Shown: one piece after another, positions 7,199 to 14,845 of the stretch | Layout: every line of letters starts with the position of its first letter | Position numbering within the stretch: the stretch's first letter is position 1 | Source of the DNA: Pseudaminobacter soli (ex Li et al. 2025) | GTDB lineage: Bacteria > Pseudomonadota > Alphaproteobacteria > Rhizobiales > Rhizobiaceae | Length of the DNA stretch: 64,000 nucleotides | Reading direction: 5' to 3' | NCBI RefSeq assembly: GCF_003012705.1 | Contig: NZ_PXYL01000005.1 | Span: 124,001-188,000 of the forward strand | Notes under the pieces: generated by a model | The model's database searches: none | Told to the model about the DNA's origin: nothing | Seen by the model: the letters and a program-made list of their open reading frames with translations, nothing else | Made by a program: the position numbers and the translations under genes

Positions 7199-7801
7199 CT
7201 ACTTGTTCAATACGTACATGCGTCCAGGGACGACTACAACGATCTTGTTTTCGAGTCCCCTCAGGCCAGACGGCATGAGATAGCGTCCTGACTGAGCGGT
7301 CTGCAGTGCGAGCACGGTCGAATTCTGCGAGTCGCGAACGTCGAGAGCGCCGGCCAGATCATTTCCCGCCTGGATGTAGGCAACATCGTTATTGTTGCCC
7401 GATACGCCGACCAACTGGAAATTGCGATCGCCGCGGCTCGCCTGAAGCACGTTGTTGTTGGTGCCGCCCTGGACGAGCAGTAGCGCCGAATTGTTCCCCT
7501 CGATCGACTGGACAGCTCGATTGTTGCTTCCCGATTGCTGGATCACCGACAAGCTACCGCGTCCGACGATGCCCGAATTGGCCTGGTTCATCTCGCCGAT
7601 CTGCGTGATGGAGGTCGTCGACTGTGCATTCCCCGCTATCAGCGGCCTGATAGGCTCGATTAACGCGTTGACGTCTGCCTGATTGGTCTCGAAGGTCAAC
7701 GTCTCGAACTGTTGCGCCGAGCCACTGCCGGCCGACAGGACCAAAAGGGCAGCGCCCGTTGCGAGCGCCTTTGCTACTTTCACGGCCCGTCCGATCATCA
7801 T
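7199..7801 (-). CDS. Curlin-repeat protein, probable CsgB-like subunit
   Basis: A 200-residue exported protein with a signal peptide ending near residue 30 (SAGSGSAQQ). The middle carries several degenerate curlin repeats (SITQIGEMNQA, SVIQQSGSNNRA, LLLVQGGTNNN, then FQLVGVSGNNN), and a conserved-looking C-terminus (GLRGLENKIVVVVPGRMYV) outside the repeats. The extra C-terminal segment and irregular repeats fit a nucleator or anchor rather than the major fibre subunit; this is inferred. It sits between csgH and csgF in the same direction. Confidence 0.75.
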   Translation of the reverse strand: MMIGRAVKVAKALATGAALLVLSAGSGSAQQFETLTFETNQADVNALIEPIRPLIAGNAQSTTSITQIGEMNQANSGIVGRGSLSVIQQSGSNNRAVQSIEGNNSALLLVQGGTNNNVLQASRGDRNFQLVGVSGNNNDVAYIQAGNDLAGALDVRDSQNSTVLALQTAQSGRYLMPSGLRGLENKIVVVVPGRMYVLNK

Positions 7802-7827
7802 GATCTCCCACTCCCGTCTTGTGATGC

Positions 7828-8238
7828 TTACGTGCGTACTTCTGCCGGCTTCAGATCTATCTCAGCGGCAAGCCGGCAAAGCGCCCTTCCGTCCGCGTCA
7901 TTGACAATCATCTGGATCGACAGTTTCGAGGGACGGTCGACAACCAGACGCACGTTCCCCAGGCTTCCAGCCGAAAACGCGTTGTCCTGATTCATCATGC
8001 TCGTTCCAGACACCGATCTCTTCGTCACGCTGACGCGAAAAATGCCTGAAATGTTCGCCGAAGTTTCGATGAACGGCCTGAGAGTTGCCATCTGACCGTC
8101 ATCGATACTGACACCGCATGCAGTGATGCGATTGTCTAGGATTTCACCAGAAATGACCTGGTCGCTCATCGAAGCTTCGCTTGCAGTAGACAAAAGAACA
8201 GGCGCGAGAGCTGCGAAGAAATGCGGCTTGATGGACAT
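7828..8238 (-). CDS. csgH: Curli chaperone CsgH
   Basis: A 136-residue exported protein with signal peptide (cleavage near residue 22) and the features of CsgH, an alphaproteobacterial curli protein with an immunoglobulin-like beta-sandwich that holds curlin in a soluble state: two cysteines likely forming a disulfide (ITACGVSI and ALCRLAAEI), an alternating beta-strand pattern, and a conserved core (GIFRVSVTKRSVSGTS, then NQDNAF). It replaces the CsgC-type inhibitor of enterobacteria. Its place upstream of the curlin and csgF genes supports the call. Confidence 0.8.
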   Translation of the reverse strand: MSIKPHFFAALAPVLLSTASEASMSDQVISGEILDNRITACGVSIDDGQMATLRPFIETSANISGIFRVSVTKRSVSGTSMMNQDNAFSAGSLGNVRLVVDRPSKLSIQMIVNDADGRALCRLAAEIDLKPAEVRT

Positions 8239-8267
8239 GCCCTGCTCCCGCTCTTGCCTGGAGAGAT

Positions 8268-8296
8268 GCGGGGCGCGCTTGATGCGCGCGCCCCGC
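8268..8296 (-). terminator. Strong GC hairpin between curlin and csgH
   Basis: An 11-base perfect stem (gcggggcgcgc at 8268-8278 with its complement at 8286-8296) around a 7-base loop lies between the truncated curlin gene and csgH. No T-run follows in the direction of transcription, so it may act as an mRNA-stabilising or partial termination hairpin that gives curlin more transcript than csgH. Confidence 0.5.
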
Positions 8297-8311
8297 CAAC
8301 CGTCGTTCGAC

Positions 8312-9013
8312 TTAGTTGCTCTGAACCACGGAAGCTATGTTGCCGCGACCCTGCTGCAGGACCAGCGAGTTCTGGCCGGAGCCACTCTGCTTGACCGAGG
8401 CTATATTGGCCGACGCACCGCCGCCCGTGCCGTTCTGCAGGATCAGCGAGTTGTTCGACGAACCGCTCTGATCGACATAGGCGAAGCTGTAATCACCGCT
8501 CTGGATGACGGCCGAGCTATGCGACGTGCCGGTCTGCAGCACGCCAGCGACGGAGTTGCTTGCATTCTGCAGGATCAGCGAGGAGCTGCCCATGCCGGTC
8601 TGCGAGGTGGCGGCGACGTTGTCGTGGCCGTTCTGGATCGTCAGCGCGGTGGTGCCGATTGCGGTCGTCTGCGCGGTACCGGCCTTGTTGTGGTTGCCGT
8701 TCTGAACGGTCGCAGCAGCGGCTGCTGCTACACCAGTCTGTACGGTGCCGGCCTCGTTCAGATCACCGATCTGAACCGTGCCGGCCAGAGCGCCGATCGA
8801 GGCGATCTGAACGGTTCCCGCAACGTTTTCGTCGCCGAACTGGGCGATTCCAGCCAGCGACCCCGCTGCCGGACCCGGCAGGTTGAAGTTGACGCCCAAC
8901 AACGAACCGGCCGGGACCGAGCCACCCTGAATATTGGTTGCAGTGTTGTGGTTACCCGACTGGACGATTGCTGCAGCCGACAAAGTAGCCGGTGAGTTTG
9001 TCTTCACATCCAA
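8312..9013 (-). pseudogene. 5'-truncated curlin gene (CsgA-like), signal peptide lost
   Basis: The frame encodes about 233 residues made almost entirely of some nine curlin-type repeats of about 22 residues (AAIVQSGNHNTA, LAGTVQIGDLNEA, AATVQNGNHNKA, SSLILQNASNSVA and so on). No start codon other than a TTG at 9011-9013 and no signal peptide are available, although every curlin must be secreted. The frame runs back without a start into the end of a truncated AraC-type gene, so a deletion has removed the curlin 5' end and promoter. By length and repeat number it was probably the major fibre subunit. Expression and secretion as it stands are unlikely. Confidence 0.75.
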
Positions 9014-9489
9014 AGCGGTACCCCGGGAAGGATGCTCATATGATGCCCCTCCGGCATCTTCAGCTGCGGCGCCAGCAGGCGACGGGGTACGACCAGGTTG
9101 ACGTTGTCGAAATCGGTCACGCCCGTGGCCAGCGGCATGGCCAGATCCGAAATCCAGAGATCTCCGGGGTTCGTCTTCTCGTCGGCGCTGCCATCGCGGC
9201 GGCCGCAGCTTCCTCGCATGTAGAACTGGAGGACGATGTGATCGAGATCGTCGCGCTCGATCCGGCGCCGGGAGCGGTCGAAGGATTGCGCGTTCGAGCT
9301 GCAGGCGCCAAGCGCGAGCTGGCCGACCATGAAGGCTTCGACGCGGGCGTGGAAGGCGTCATCGGACGTCTGGCGCGGCCTGACGTCGAACATCACGCTG
9401 ACGCTCTCCTGCCAAGCGGAGATCGCCGCCTTGGTGGGCAGGCCCGAAGTATCCAGAACCGAGCTGGGCAGCGACGCCGGCGCGCTCAT
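9004..9489 (-). pseudogene. Truncated AraC-family regulator (ligand-binding domain only)
   Basis: This frame gives about 160 residues matching the N-terminal sensing domain of AraC-type regulators (AraC_binding_2 type): ISAWQESVSVMFDVRP, DHIVLQFYMRGSC, PGDLWISDLAMP, LVVPRRLLAPQL, then HHMSILPG. It stops within a few residues of that last motif. The linker and C-terminal double helix-turn-helix of about 100 residues are missing, so it cannot bind DNA as AraC proteins do. The break coincides with the start of the truncated curlin frame. The ATG at 9489 is chosen over an upstream TTG. Confidence 0.75.
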
Positions 9490-9690
9490 TGCTTGACGCC
9501 GGCTTGGTTGAGCTTCTCGCGCCAAAATGGTTCAAAGCAGGGACGAAGACCTGCCAGTCCGCGAGATCTGCTCGAATGCATCATGCCACAAGTAAAGTTT
9601 CAATCTGAGCTGTCGCTTATCATATGCCGGACAGCCGCGCGAGTTCTTTACTACAGACTTGCCTGCATGATGCGCCAGCGGCTGGGTTAG

Positions 9691-10104
9691 CTAAGCCTTG
9701 GCCGGCCGTGCAGCGATGACTTCCACCTCAACCTTGAATTCCTCGCGCGTGAAGCCCGACACGATCATCAGCGTCGAGGCCGGCGCCGGCTGCGGGAACA
9801 GCCGGTCGCGCACGTCCATATAGGGGCGCATATAGGCGCGGTCGGTGACGAAGGCATTGATGCGCACCACGTCGGCAAAGCTCATGCCGCAGGCGGTGAG
9901 GATCGAGCGCACATTCTCGAAGCAGAGCTCGGCCTGGGCCGCGGCATCCTCGGGCACATGCGCATTAGGGCCGATGCCGAGCTGGCCGGAACAGAAGACC
10001 ATGTCAGATCCGGTCCGAACCACCACGCCGTGGCTGTAGGCGGCAAAGGGCGCCGGCATGGTATCCGGCACGAGATGGTCGAGGTTCGAAGCGCGATCGG
10101 TCAT
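9691..10104 (-). CDS. RidA-family protein
   Basis: A 137-residue member of the RidA (YjgF/YER057c) family of small trimeric proteins, which hydrolyse reactive enamines/imines or have divergent unknown roles. Visible family features are the C-terminal STLMIVSGFTREEFKVEVEV, in which the Arg that binds the substrate carboxylate in canonical RidA would sit before the first segment, and VRTGSDMVFCSGQLG near residue 30. It is the last gene of the erythronate/threonate operon and has a GGAGG site. No step of that pathway obviously needs it, so its job here (for example handling an unstable keto intermediate) is unknown. Confidence 0.85.
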   Translation of the reverse strand: MTDRASNLDHLVPDTMPAPFAAYSHGVVVRTGSDMVFCSGQLGIGPNAHVPEDAAAQAELCFENVRSILTACGMSFADVVRINAFVTDRAYMRPYMDVRDRLFPQPAPASTLMIVSGFTREEFKVEVEVIAARPAKA

Positions 10105-10132
10105 GGCATGCCTCCGGAGAAATGGATTGAAT

Positions 10133-10900
10133 TCAGCGCCAGGCGGCGAGCCAGCCCAGCCCTTCGTCGGTCGAGCGGCGCGGCTTGTATTCGGCACCAA
10201 AATGCCCGGCATGGCCGCGCGCGGCCAGCTCGGGCAGCACGGTCGCAAAATCGACCTCGCCGGCATCGGGCTCGCCACGATCCGGCACGGCAGCGAATTG
10301 CACATGGCCGATCCGCTCACGATGCGCGTCGAATTCTTCCAGAATGGATTTGCCGGAACGGCCGACATGGTAGCAGTCGAACATGATGCGGATGTTGTCG
10401 CGCCCGGCCTCTTCGATGATCGATGCGGCCGTGGCGTTGTCGTGCAGGAAATAACCCGGCACGTCGTGGAGATTGAGCGGCTCCAGCAGGATGGTGATGC
10501 CGGCTGGCGCGGCCCGGTCGGCCGCATAACGCAGATTGGCAACGAAGGTGTCGCGCGCTTCCAGCGCATTCGTCTTGCCGGCCATGACGTGGATCGCGGT
10601 GGCGCCGATCGCGGTCGCATAGGCGAGCGCCTGGTCAATTGCAGCGCGTGCATCGTCCCCGCGCCCTGGCAAGGCGGAAAGCCCGAACTCGCCGGCGTCG
10701 ACATTGCCCTTCGAGGTGTTCAGCCCCAGAACCGGCAGGCCGCTCTCGGCCAATGCCTGCTTCAGCAGCGACGGCTCGACGGCATAAGGCCAGTGCAGCT
10801 CGACCGCGTCGAAGCCGGCCTTGGCCGCCGCGCGCACGGCATCGGGAAGCGCAAGCTCGGTCCAGAGGAAGCCGAGATTGGCAGAATACGAAAGGGCCAT
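10133..10900 (-). CDS. otnI: 2-oxo-tetronate isomerase OtnI
   Basis: A 255-residue TIM-barrel protein of the hydroxypyruvate-isomerase (Hyi) family. In erythronate/threonate catabolism OtnI interconverts 2-oxo- and 3-oxo-tetronate so that the kinase can act. Metal-binding positions are visible: Glu in ITILLEPLN, Asp and His in IMFDCYHVGR, His in GHVQFA, and Glu in GAEYKP. The ATG at 10900 is chosen to leave 5 bases to the upstream otnC stop; the frame is open much further upstream but that extension overlaps otnC and otnK. The operon context (otnK, otnC, denD, ltnD) selects OtnI over plain hydroxypyruvate isomerase. Confidence 0.9.
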   Translation of the reverse strand: MALSYSANLGFLWTELALPDAVRAAAKAGFDAVELHWPYAVEPSLLKQALAESGLPVLGLNTSKGNVDAGEFGLSALPGRGDDARAAIDQALAYATAIGATAIHVMAGKTNALEARDTFVANLRYAADRAAPAGITILLEPLNLHDVPGYFLHDNATAASIIEEAGRDNIRIMFDCYHVGRSGKSILEEFDAHRERIGHVQFAAVPDRGEPDAGEVDFATVLPELAARGHAGHFGAEYKPRRSTDEGLGWLAAWR

Positions 10901-10905
10901 GATGT

Positions 10906-11556
10906 TCAATCCCACTCGATGTTGAAATGGTCCACGACATCGCGAACCTGTTCGGGCGTCAGCATTTTTGGCTTCATGCCGCGCGTGAGCAGCGCAAGCC
11001 GCGCCGTCTCTTCCAGCTCTTCCATGGCATAGACCGCGGCTTCCAGATCCTTGGCGGCGACCACCGGCCCGTGATTGGCCAGAAGCACGGCGCTGCGCTT
11101 GCCCGCAAGGCCGCGGATCGCGTCGCCGATGGCAGCATCGCCCGGCCGGAAATACGGCAGCAGCTTCACCTTGCCGAGCCGCATGATGGAATAGGGTGTC
11201 AACGGCGGCAGCACATTGTCCGGGTCGGTTTCCGGCAGCATGGACAGCGCCACCGAATGGGTGGAGTGGAGATGGACGATGGCGCCGGATTTCGCCCCGC
11301 GTGTATCGTAGAAGGCGGAATGCAGCGGCATTTCCTTGGTCGGCGCATCGCCGCCGACCAGCCTGCCGGTCTCGTCGATCAGCGACAGCCGCGCCGGATC
11401 GAGATCGCCGAAGGAGGAGCCGGTGGGCGTCACCAGAAGCCGACCGTCGGAGAGGCGCGCGGAAATGTTGCCGGACGCACCGCCGGTCAGGCCGCGCTCG
11501 AAGATCGAGCGCGCCATCCGGCAGATCGTCTCGCGCAGCTTCGCTTCTTCGCTCAC
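10906..11556 (-). CDS. otnC: 3-oxo-tetronate 4-phosphate decarboxylase OtnC
   Basis: A 216-residue class II aldolase/adducin-fold enzyme. In this pathway it decarboxylates 3-oxo-tetronate 4-phosphate to dihydroxyacetone phosphate. Motifs of the fold are present: GGASGNISAR (phosphate binding, residues about 25-34), PTGSSFGDL, EMPLHSAFY, the metal-binding HLHSTHSVAL and a later NHGPVV histidine. The start overlaps the stop of otnK by 4 bases (ATGA), so the two are translationally coupled. Confidence 0.92.
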   Translation of the reverse strand: MSEEAKLRETICRMARSIFERGLTGGASGNISARLSDGRLLVTPTGSSFGDLDPARLSLIDETGRLVGGDAPTKEMPLHSAFYDTRGAKSGAIVHLHSTHSVALSMLPETDPDNVLPPLTPYSIMRLGKVKLLPYFRPGDAAIGDAIRGLAGKRSAVLLANHGPVVAAKDLEAAVYAMEELEETARLALLTRGMKPKMLTPEQVRDVVDHFNIEWD

Positions 11557-12812
11557 CCTGCTGTTCCCTTGAGCATGCCCAGCGCCTTGGCAAAAAAGTC
11601 CTCGGCGCCGAAATTACCCGATTTGAGCGCCAGGCCGAAATCCTGCCCGCCAACGCGCAACATGGGAACCCCCGGATCGATCTCGGGACCGACCTGCAAC
11701 GCCTCGCAGGCAAGCCCCTGCACGACCGCGCCAGAAGTCTCGCCGCCGGCCGACACCAGACGCCTGACTCCATGCCGCCGCGCTTCGGCGGCAAGCTCGG
11801 CAAAGAAGGTCTCGATCCTGTGGGCGAGTTCGCCAAGCCCGTATTTCTGCTGCGCCTTGCCGACCACTTCCGGCTCGGCGGAGGAAAACACCAGCGGCTC
11901 TGCGGCCAGATTTTCTGCCAGCCAGGCGGATGCCTTCGCCACCGTCATGTCGCCGGCCATCAGCGCATCAGCGTCGATCTCGAGAGCTGGGTGATTGGCA
12001 CGATAGTGCGCCACCTGGCCGCGCGTGGCGCGCGAGCAGGAGCCCGAAAGCACGGCGCCCGGTCCGTCGATGCCCTGCCATGCCACCTGGCGATTGCCGA
12101 TCAGCCCCTTGCGGCGGAAATTTTCCGGCAGGCCGAGTGCCACGCCCGAGCCGCCGGTGATCAGCGGCAGGTCGGCGGCCGCCTCGCCGATTGCGAACAG
12201 GTCTTCGTTCTGCAGCGCATCGACCACCAGAAGCTTGTGGCCTGCCTGGTCCTGCCGCCGCATCGCTTCGGCGATTGCCTCGGCGCCACGGCGGACATCG
12301 GAAAACGGCACAAGTCCCACGGAAAGCGCGGTCTGATATTGCAGCCAGCGGCGAATGTCGGGGTCGGTCATCGGCGTCAGCGGATGAGCCTCCATGCCGG
12401 ACTCGTTCAGCAGCCGGTCGCCGACGAAGAGATGGCCCTGATAGATGGTGCGACCCGCTCCCGGAAAAGCCGGGCAGACGATGACCTGGCTCGCCCCCAG
12501 CGCCTTGCTGAGCGCCTCGGCCACCGGGCCGATATTGCCGGCCTTGGTGGAATCGAAGGTCGAGCAATATTTGAAGAAGAACTGGCGGCAGCCCTGTTCC
12601 TTGAGCCACTCCAGCGCCTGCAGCGACTGCGTCACGGCTTCTTCCACCGGCACGCTGCGCGTCTTCAGCGCAACGACGCCCGCTTCCACATCCGCATCGG
12701 CCTTGCCTTGCGGAATGCCGCAATATTGTGTCGTCGCCATGCCGCCCTTGACCAGCGTGTTGGCAAGGTCCGACGAGCCGGTGAAATCGTCACCAATACA
12801 GCCGAGCAGCAT
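11553..12812 (-). CDS. otnK: 3-oxo-tetronate kinase OtnK
   Basis: A 419-residue member of the four-carbon acid sugar kinase family (formerly DUF1537). It phosphorylates 3-oxo-tetronate at C4 with ATP. The N-terminal GCIGDDFTGSSDLANTL substrate-binding motif, the FKYCSTFDST segment, and the C-terminal nucleotide-binding VSAGGETSGAVV are in place. Full family length. It starts 2 bases after the ltnD stop and overlaps otnC, which fixes it in one operon and supports the specificity, since sister kinases act on other sugar acids. Confidence 0.93.
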   Translation of the reverse strand: MLLGCIGDDFTGSSDLANTLVKGGMATTQYCGIPQGKADADVEAGVVALKTRSVPVEEAVTQSLQALEWLKEQGCRQFFFKYCSTFDSTKAGNIGPVAEALSKALGASQVIVCPAFPGAGRTIYQGHLFVGDRLLNESGMEAHPLTPMTDPDIRRWLQYQTALSVGLVPFSDVRRGAEAIAEAMRRQDQAGHKLLVVDALQNEDLFAIGEAAADLPLITGGSGVALGLPENFRRKGLIGNRQVAWQGIDGPGAVLSGSCSRATRGQVAHYRANHPALEIDADALMAGDMTVAKASAWLAENLAAEPLVFSSAEPEVVGKAQQKYGLGELAHRIETFFAELAAEARRHGVRRLVSAGGETSGAVVQGLACEALQVGPEIDPGVPMLRVGGQDFGLALKSGNFGAEDFFAKALGMLKGTAG

Positions 12813-12814
12813 GA

Positions 12815-13747
12815 TCAGCTCTCCTTGTAACGTTTCGCGGGAAGGCTGATGCCGCTTGTCTCCGCATAGAGCTTGACCACCGCCACGTCGCCCTCGCGGC
12901 CAAGGCCGGCCTCGGACGCGGCCCTGAAGCGGGCAAGTGCGGCCTGCGCGACCGGCAGCTCAAGCGAGGTTTCTTTCGCCGCGCCGGTGACGATGCCCAG
13001 GTCCTTGACGAAAATGTCGACGGCCGAATGCGGCCGGTAGTCGCCATCGGCGATGTAGGGCCCACGGTTTTCGAACATCCACGACGAGCCGGCGCAATGC
13101 GGGATCACCTGCATGATCTGGTCGGCGTCGACGCCTTGCGCGAGGCCGAAGGCGAAGGCCTCGGCGGCGGCGGCGATATGAATGCCGGCGAGCAACTGAT
13201 TGACGCTCTTCATCGCCGAGCCCGGCCCGGCGCGGTCGCCCAGGCGGAAGACGGTCTGGGCCATGGCATCGAGCGCCGGCTGGGAGCGCGCGAAGGCATC
13301 GGGCGTGCCGGATGCCATGATGCTGAGCTGGCCCTTTGCGGCGCGCGCCGAACCGCCGGAAATCGGCGCGTCCAGATAGAGTATGCCCTTCTCGGCAAGG
13401 CGGGTTTCGAACTCGACCGCCTTCTGCGCGTCGATGGTCGCGCAGCTGATGACGACCGCGCCCGGCTTCAACTTCTCGGCCAAGCCGCGCGCGCCGAACA
13501 GCGCATCTTCCGTCTGAGCCGCGTTGACGACGACCAGAATGGCGCCATCGGCTTCGGCACTCGCCTGGTCAAGGTCACGGTCAAGGCCGGCCTCGGCCCG
13601 GAAACGCATCTGGGCGTCGGCATTGAGGTCGAAGCCATCGACGGCGAGACCACTACGGAGCAGCGACTGGCCCATGCCATAGCCCATGGCTCCGAGGCCG
13701 ATGAGCAGAAAATGCCGGCCGGGCTTGGCGGAGGGTTCGGCGCTCAT
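12815..13747 (-). CDS. ltnD: L-threonate dehydrogenase (beta-hydroxyacid dehydrogenase family)
   Basis: A 310-residue NAD(P)-dependent beta-hydroxyacid dehydrogenase. In these operons LtnD oxidises L-threonate to the 2-oxo acid that OtnI then isomerises. The Rossmann motif GLGAMGYGMG is near residue 18, the substrate-binding DAPISGGSARAAKGQLSIMA near 125, and the catalytic Lys in GSAMKSVNQLLAG near 180. It overlaps denD by 4 bases upstream and is followed at 2 bases by otnK. Within the family, specificity is judged from context; a related hydroxyacid such as D-glycerate is the alternative. Confidence 0.88.
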   Translation of the reverse strand: MSAEPSAKPGRHFLLIGLGAMGYGMGQSLLRSGLAVDGFDLNADAQMRFRAEAGLDRDLDQASAEADGAILVVVNAAQTEDALFGARGLAEKLKPGAVVISCATIDAQKAVEFETRLAEKGILYLDAPISGGSARAAKGQLSIMASGTPDAFARSQPALDAMAQTVFRLGDRAGPGSAMKSVNQLLAGIHIAAAAEAFAFGLAQGVDADQIMQVIPHCAGSSWMFENRGPYIADGDYRPHSAVDIFVKDLGIVTGAAKETSLELPVAQAALARFRAASEAGLGREGDVAVVKLYAETSGISLPAKRYKES

Positions 13748-14742
13748 GCCTGCTTCTCCGCCTTGGGCGCATAGTCCTCAAGATAGGCCTGGATGATCGC
13801 CTCGAAGGACTGATCGGCCTTGAAGCCGAGCTTTTCAGCCTGGCTGGCCTCAAAGGCCTTCGGCCAGGTCGAGATGATCGCGACGATTGCCGGGTCGATT
13901 TCCTGACGGATGAGCTTCACCGCGTCGTCGCCCGCGATGGCGCGCAACGCCTCGATCTCGTCGGCCACGGTCGCCGAAACGCCTGGCATGGTCATGTTGC
14001 GGCGCTCCTTGAGCAGCGCGCCATCCACCGCCGCGGCATGCGCGATGAAGCCGATGGCCGCGCGCGGGCTGGCGAACCAGTGCCGCACGGACGGCTCCAC
14101 AGGCAGCGTGGCAGGCAGGCCCGCCAGCGGCTCGCGCAGGATGTTGGAAAAGAAGCCCGAGGCCGCCGCATTGGGCTTGCCGGGGCGAATGCAGATGGTG
14201 GGCAGGCGGATGCCGATGCCGTCGAAGAAGCCGCGGCGGCTGTAGTCGGCCAGAAGCAGTTCGCCGATCGCCTTCTGCGTGCCGTAGCTCGAGCGCGGCG
14301 TGATGATGTAGTCGTCGTCGATGACATCAGGCAGCGGCGAGCCGAAGACGGCCAGCGACGAGGTGAAGACCACGCGCGGATAATAACCGTCCGCCTCATG
14401 CGCTTTGCGCACCGCGTCGAACAGATGCCGCGTGCCGTCGAGATTGATGCGGTAGCCCTTGTCGAAATCGCGTTCCGCTTCGCCCGACACGATGGCCGCG
14501 AGGTGGAAGATCACATCGGGACGCGTCGCCACGAGGCGCTCGGCAGTCTCGGGCGAGGAGATGTCGCCGGCCTCGAACTCGACCACGACCTTGCCACCCT
14601 CGGGTAGCGTGCTCGGCACCGCGATGTCGAAAAGCGTCAGCCGCGAAACGGCCTTGCCGGCAATCGCGCCGTCCTCGATGAGGCGCTTGGCCAGCCCCGC
14701 GCCGAGCATGCCGGCCGCGCCGATGATGAGACAGTGAACCAT
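13744..14742 (-). CDS. denD: D-erythronate dehydrogenase DenD
   Basis: A 332-residue extended short-chain dehydrogenase/reductase. DenD oxidises D-erythronate to 2-oxo-tetronate with NAD. The N-terminal GAAGMLGAGLA binds NAD; the catalytic Ser/Tyr/Lys lie in FTSSLAVFG and SSYGTQKAIGE; the segment GIGIRLPTICIRPGKPNAAASG is typical of the DenD branch. It is the first gene of the tight group and overlaps ltnD (ATGA). Having both DenD and LtnD with one set of Otn enzymes means that both four-carbon acids can enter the pathway. Confidence 0.9.
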   Translation of the reverse strand: MVHCLIIGAAGMLGAGLAKRLIEDGAIAGKAVSRLTLFDIAVPSTLPEGGKVVVEFEAGDISSPETAERLVATRPDVIFHLAAIVSGEAERDFDKGYRINLDGTRHLFDAVRKAHEADGYYPRVVFTSSLAVFGSPLPDVIDDDYIITPRSSYGTQKAIGELLLADYSRRGFFDGIGIRLPTICIRPGKPNAAASGFFSNILREPLAGLPATLPVEPSVRHWFASPRAAIGFIAHAAAVDGALLKERRNMTMPGVSATVADEIEALRAIAGDDAVKLIRQEIDPAIVAIISTWPKAFEASQAEKLGFKADQSFEAIIQAYLEDYAPKAEKQA

Positions 14743-14845
14743 TTTGTCCTGATCCCGAACCAGAGTTTTACGCTTGGGTCGAAGGCGGGCTGCCTGTTCG
14801 CTGCCCGCCCTCGACTGAATATGATATTGGATGAAAAGCCCGGCC

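Noticed and set aside
10133-11836. One long minus-strand frame of 567 codons across otnI, otnC and otnK
   Set aside because: Only its last 255 codons match OtnI. The rest runs through two well-supported genes in another frame, a high-GC artefact.
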